Part shown: piece by piece, positions 59,950 through 64,000 of the stretch
Layout of the letters: each line of letters opens with the position of its first letter
Numbering within the stretch: position 1 is the stretch's first letter
Origin: Rhodamnia argentea
Taxonomy: Eukaryota > Streptophyta > Magnoliopsida > Myrtales > Myrtaceae
Assembly: GCF_020921035.1 (NCBI RefSeq)
Contig: NC_063154.1
Location: 17,457,861 to 17,521,860 of the forward strand
Reading direction: 5' to 3'
DNA: 64,000 nucleotides
The notes under the pieces: generated by a model
What the model saw: the letters and a program-made list of their open reading frames with translations, nothing else
Database searches by the model: none
What the model was told of the DNA's origin: nothing
Translations under genes and position numbers: made by a program

Positions 59950-60954
59950 ATTACTTCGTGTGGTGAGAATTAGTATAGCCACCATGGAGAAGAATATTTA
60001 TGACTATTATATCCACTATGGAAAAGAATATGCGATGACCGAACAGTCAGAGCCATACACCGATGTGAGCTTCATCTTATGCTTATCTAAATTTCTAAAT
60101 AAGTCAACATATAAAATGTTCACCGATGCAACAATCAAGTATAACTCAGCCTGGGAGCTCATTAGATTCAGAGGGTGCCCTGTTCATTGGCACACATTTG
60201 TGTGGGACCTTTTCATTGCCCCTCACTATGCCTTCCTTATGTGGTTAGTTACCCTTAACTGTATACCTACTCAGGTTTTGCTACTACATTACCATAGGAT
60301 AGCCGATGGTGTTTGTGCTTTTTGTCGTTCTAGACCGGACTCAGTTGATCCCTTTTACTTTTTGGTTGTTCAATCACTAGTAGTCTAGCTTTATTATGGG
60401 CCTCCAAATGTAATCTATCTTGGTGTAACCGTCCATAGCATGGTCATATCCGTTGGGCTATACATCACCTTCGTGGAGGGTCTTTTTCTCATCGCATTGC
60501 TAAGTTTTCTCTCGGGGCCTTATGTCACATTATTTGGATCGGGCGAAACAACATCCTCTTTAGGGACAAGCCTCTTGTTGTGCCAGCAATTTTCAATCAC
60601 CTTGTCAAGCTTGTGAAAGATAAAGCTCTCGCGTTTGGTCGCATTGATGATCATCCCCACAATAGGTGTTTGCAAAGGGACTGGGGCCTCTCCTCCATTC
60701 TATTTGAGGACCGTCTCGAACCTTGTAGTTTTTTTTTTCTTTTCTGCTTTTTGGCCGCTGTTTTGGCCATGTAGGTTGTTGCTAGGCTTGGCCGCTTGTT
60801 TGGCCCTTCCGTTTTGTTGTACTGTTTCACCTTTGCACCCTTTAGGACATATCCATGTGTCCTAATTGGTTCAAGGTTTTTGTGTTCGATATCCTCTTGT
60901 TCTTTGGATTTTGATAAGGTATATACATGCTTACTTTACCCAAAAAAAAAAAAC
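59950..60954 (+). mobile_element. 5'-truncated L1-type LINE, 3' end with poly(A)
   Basis: Around 60150-60350 the frame reads HTFVWDLFIAPHYAFLMWL, then GVCAFCRSRPDSVD, the zf-RVT zinc-binding region at the C-terminus of plant LINE ORF2 (W-x-x-x-x-P...F-W / C-x-x-C). The rest of ORF2 continues in another frame (IWIGRNNILFRDKP, KLVKDKALAF) with frame breaks. It ends at an A11-12 tail at 60943-60954. The 5' boundary is uncertain; reverse transcriptase and endonuclease are absent. Confidence 0.75.
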
Positions 60955-62468
60955 GGTATAATTTAAGAGTTATTTCCGCTAACATATATCATAAGCCATT
61001 TCTCCGTGCATAACATGGTTCTGTTAGGCTAGTACTCTGGTATTTTAATCAGTGGAATAATCTAAAACATCACCCGCAATTGACCTAATTATGAACAGTT
61101 TCTTGAAATGCGTTTTAGGTTCTATTGATAATTGTCTGATTTAGTTTCGGAATAAGACTGACATTTTGCAAAATTAAATCGTCACAACACATAAACATAT
61201 TGATATTGAAGGGATCAAAACATTTCGTGGAATTCTGCATGCGGATCATGGAAGTTTCTAGATGTCTCATGCTCATGGGCTTCTTTTTTTGAATTTGAAT
61301 TCTCTCCTTTCTTTTGGATCAATAATGTCTTTGGATAGCAAATTTTCGTTATGCATATATGTACAACATGTTACATATACATAATAAACAAGCGAAAATT
61401 GTCTGGCAAATCGTGTAACGATTGAAAAAACGAGGGATAGAAACAGGTCGAAGAAAAACATTCTCTATGCTCACCGAAAGAGAGTACGACTGTCTCATTT
61501 GGGAAGTTTTACCCTCTATTTGTCATAGATGCATCAGTTTAGGATTTTTCGTGGTATTAGCCTAATTTAACGGAGGGCAAATTTATCATATGTGTAAAAA
61601 TTAATTCAATTTGAAAACGTTGACGTGGCAGCCCAGTCAGCATCGATTATCCTATGTGATGTGACCGGCATTGACATAGACAATTCAATTTGTTTTTTGT
61701 ACTTTGTTGTATTTTTTTTTTCCTTTTTCAATTTTTTCTTTCCTTTTCATCGGTGGCTGCAAATCGACCATAGACTATGACCGATGAGGGCTTAGTGAGG
61801 GTCGACCTTAGCCGATCCGGCAAGGGCCTCCCTCGCTTGCCGCAATAAAGAGAAAAGATAAAAGAAAGAAAAGAATTAAAAAAAATTAAAATTTGTCAAA
61901 ATTATACATGCCAGTGTTGCAGTTCCACATAGGATGTTTGACGTCATGCTAGCGATTTACAGCCATAATTAGCCGTATGGATTTTACATTGGCAATTTGT
62001 TAATAGACTTTAGACTAAATTGGTCAAATTAAAAAGGATTATGACTGAATTAGCACAAATATAATAAGTTTGGGATCTTTTTCTATACTTTCCCAATCCA
62101 AGTCATCGCCATGGTATTAAGAAGGTGAACTGGGGTAAGAGGCTTTAGGAGATTTGTAGATTGGGGTAAGAGGCTTTAGGAGATTTGTAGATTGGGTTTC
62201 CAAAGAAGGGCGATCTAGTTTTTTTTCCAATCTTGTCCAGGATTGCTGAAGGAAATTTCTTGTCCTTCATTTTTGTTTATGATGATAACCTTGATCAATA
62301 GTAAAATCTGGAACAGCAATTGGAACTTGAGCCTCTTTTTAGACACTGTAGAATTTGTACATCAATCGCAAGAAATGTCTTTCCGCCATTGACGGGGATA
62401 AGTTGCGAAATATGCGGGTCGAAGAGACCTCGATATACGTGCAGGGCTAGACCAGCTGTAGCCGTGGC

Positions 62469-62470
<2 letters not shown>
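60955..62470. other. intergenic; Mutator-like MITE remnant and a short tandem repeat
   Basis: 61525-62095 resembles the Mutator-like MITE family at 53279 (GTTGACGTGGCAGCC, ATTGGTCAAATTA, GACTGAATTAGCACAAATA), but its ends are eroded. 62129-62192 is a 31-bp tandem duplication (GGGGTAAGAGGCTTTAGGAG twice). No gene. Confidence 0.45.

Positions 62471-62507
<37 letters not shown>
62471..62507. repeat. (CT)n microsatellite
   Basis: About 18 dinucleotides, just left of the long inverted repeat. Confidence 0.95.
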
Positions 62508-62512
<5 letters not shown>

Positions 62513-62524
62513 GATTCCAACTAA

Positions 62525-62773
62525 CCCCACGTCTTCTCTCTTTGCATCTGGCATGGAAGCTCATATCCTCCCAGTTAAACCCCAGAAAACAACGAAAGGT
62601 CTTTACAGTGTGCTCCAGCTAACCCTTGATGCACAACATTTTTATCTATCCCATTTGCGGGCAAGTCGAAGGAAGGGTTAGCTGGAGCTCACTGTAAATA
62701 CCTTTTCTTGTTTTCTAGGGTTTAACTGGGAGGATATGAGCTTCCATGCCAGACGCAAACAGAGAAGAAGTGG
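62525..62773. repeat. inverted repeat with ~100-bp arms and 45-nt loop
   Basis: The left arm 62525-62627 and right arm 62673-62773 are reverse complements with roughly ten mismatches: CATGGAAGCTCATATCCTCC against GGAGGATATGAGCTTCCATG is exact, as is CCAGCTAACCCTT. Could be a foldback MITE or a young hairpin small-RNA locus. No TIR family assigned. Confidence 0.8.
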
Positions 62774-64000
62774 GATGGTTCAGCACAATTATGGGTTAAC
62801 CAAGTGTTCTACTACCATGCAAATTACCAATTGACATGTTGCTTAATCATAAGCATTGTAAAGCAGGCCTCGACCCAAAGTTATAAAATGTTCCAAGAAA
62901 TTCAATAATCCAACCCTTGAACAGCTGACCAAGCTATTGGCGGCAGTCTACCTGAAACGGCCAGCCTACTTGTAATTCTTGATGCCCCATGACATTATTC
63001 TATTTATATGTTTGGACAACACCAAACCTAAGTTAAGGGTGTTATTCACATCCTTTAGGAGTGAACATGACATCCGAGCTTTTCTAAGTACTGTGTCAAG
63101 TGTCAAAATAGATATAACATGCTGTATCAACAAGTATGCCAAAAGATCGGGTCAGCTATCCTTGCGTGCCTTCTATTTTCGAAAATTTAAAAAAGCCCGC
63201 CCCCAAGTGCTAACCTCTCATATCCACCCAAAACACAAATAGCTAAAATGAGTTTAAGGAGAGTCAATTCGGTCTTTTCAATTTGGCGTTTTGCTTAGAG
63301 GTATGTAAATAAGTGATCATTGGGTCTAAAGGGTGGTATCTTATGGTACATTCCCATATGATGCTGAATTTGTGAGGGAAGTCTCAAGCCCAAAAAGTTA
63401 GGACTCTCAGACACATTAAAGTTTGAGACGGTATACTGCGGATACAAAGATAAATTTGAGCTCAGGACAAAGAAAATTCACCCTCACTCATCAATATGAT
63501 CAAACCAATGGTATGAACATGCACATCCAACGTGATATTAATTGGGATGGACTACCACCGGACCGATTGAAATTTCACGTGAACCGGAGATCATTACTTG
63601 AAAGGAAAAAGCTGAAGAAAAAAGAAGGAACTTCACATGGAAAAACTACCAAAAGTAAAATAACATGTCTTATCGGTTACGTCATTATAAATCCTCCAGG
63701 TCGACATTGGAATTCAAACTAACAAAAGACGGAATGCTATAGAATCACAACATCAACTCGATGTTGAGTCTTCACCAGCATAGTATCCATCCCATCAACT
63801 TGTGGAAACCAGCTGTAAGACCAACTCCAGTTTGCACTTTGCAGACAGATTCCAATGAAGTAAATGCTTAAAGCAGACTTTGCCCTGCGACTGTTCTTTG
63901 TGAAACTATGCCGGAGTGCAATTTTGACAGACTAGGCATCTTAGATCAAACATCTAACCTGAGCTCAATCTAAATGGATGCTAAATTTCTGCCCATAGCA
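62774..64000. other. right-edge intergenic, no gene seen
   Basis: Two plus-strand open frames (62979-63242, 63423-63722) are basic and show no domain. The last ~270 bp could be a 3' UTR of a minus-strand gene beyond the edge, but nothing supports this directly. Confidence 0.4.

Noticed and set aside
62979..63722. Two plus-strand open frames at the right edge as a gene
   Set aside because: Basic, low-information peptides without splice logic or domain; treated as chance.
1..64000. CRISPR arrays, operons, prophage or bacterial-style defence systems
   Set aside because: All genes are plant nuclear genes with spliceosomal introns; no spaced direct-repeat arrays are present.

Overview
The window looks like nuclear DNA of a woody eudicot. 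The genes have GT/AG introns, AT-rich intergenic DNA, many GA/CT microsatellites, and a mix of hAT, Mutator-like, Copia and LINE remnants. A TIR-type NBS gene rules out grasses. A membrane-anchored NAC gene inside a degenerating duplicated block would fit Myrtaceae (eucalypt-like), but that placement is inference. I built the gene models by hand from reading frames and splice-site phase; no database was searched.

Layout. 1-4484 (-): QWRF-motif (augmin-associated) gene whose last exon lies off the left edge. 5968-13768: a head-to-tail tandem pair of ~3.9 kb transposon-rich units, each carrying a long hairpin, a GA microsatellite and a Copia relic. 14631-18930 (+): a small stand-alone HDAC6-like UBP zinc-finger protein with a hAT element in its large second intron. 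19503-24143 (-): a complete six-exon ERV1 sulfhydryl oxidase. 25098-29924: first copy of a duplicated block ending in NAC exon 1. 29604-33001 (+): complete seven-exon NAC factor with a C-terminal membrane anchor. 35248-35831: hAT element with 8-bp target duplication. 36995-37635 (+): small mitochondrial-type membrane protein with two G-box/ABRE motifs upstream. 38992-41547 (+): two-exon polyamine/amino-acid transporter of the PUT (LAT) family. 44460-53278: a second copy of the block, in which NAC exon 1 is fused to the 3' half of the PUT gene. 55110-58433 (-): TIR-NB-ARC resistance-type gene with almost no LRR. 59950-60954: 5'-truncated LINE. 62525-62773: ~100-bp-arm inverted repeat.

Main structural story. 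The segment from about 25098 to 44459 appears to have been tandemly duplicated. The second copy then lost about 10.0 kb (equivalent to 29925-39938) at a 3-bp GGG microhomology, which left NAC exon 1 and its intron joined to the last codons of PUT exon 1. A Mutator-type MITE later inserted in the second copy only; the empty site survives in the first. No bacterial-style system (operon, CRISPR, prophage) is present. The most unusual items are the NAC/PUT fusion scar, the duplicated exons and splice donor in the NAC gene, the LRR-less TIR-NBS gene, and the two perfect or near-perfect hairpins.
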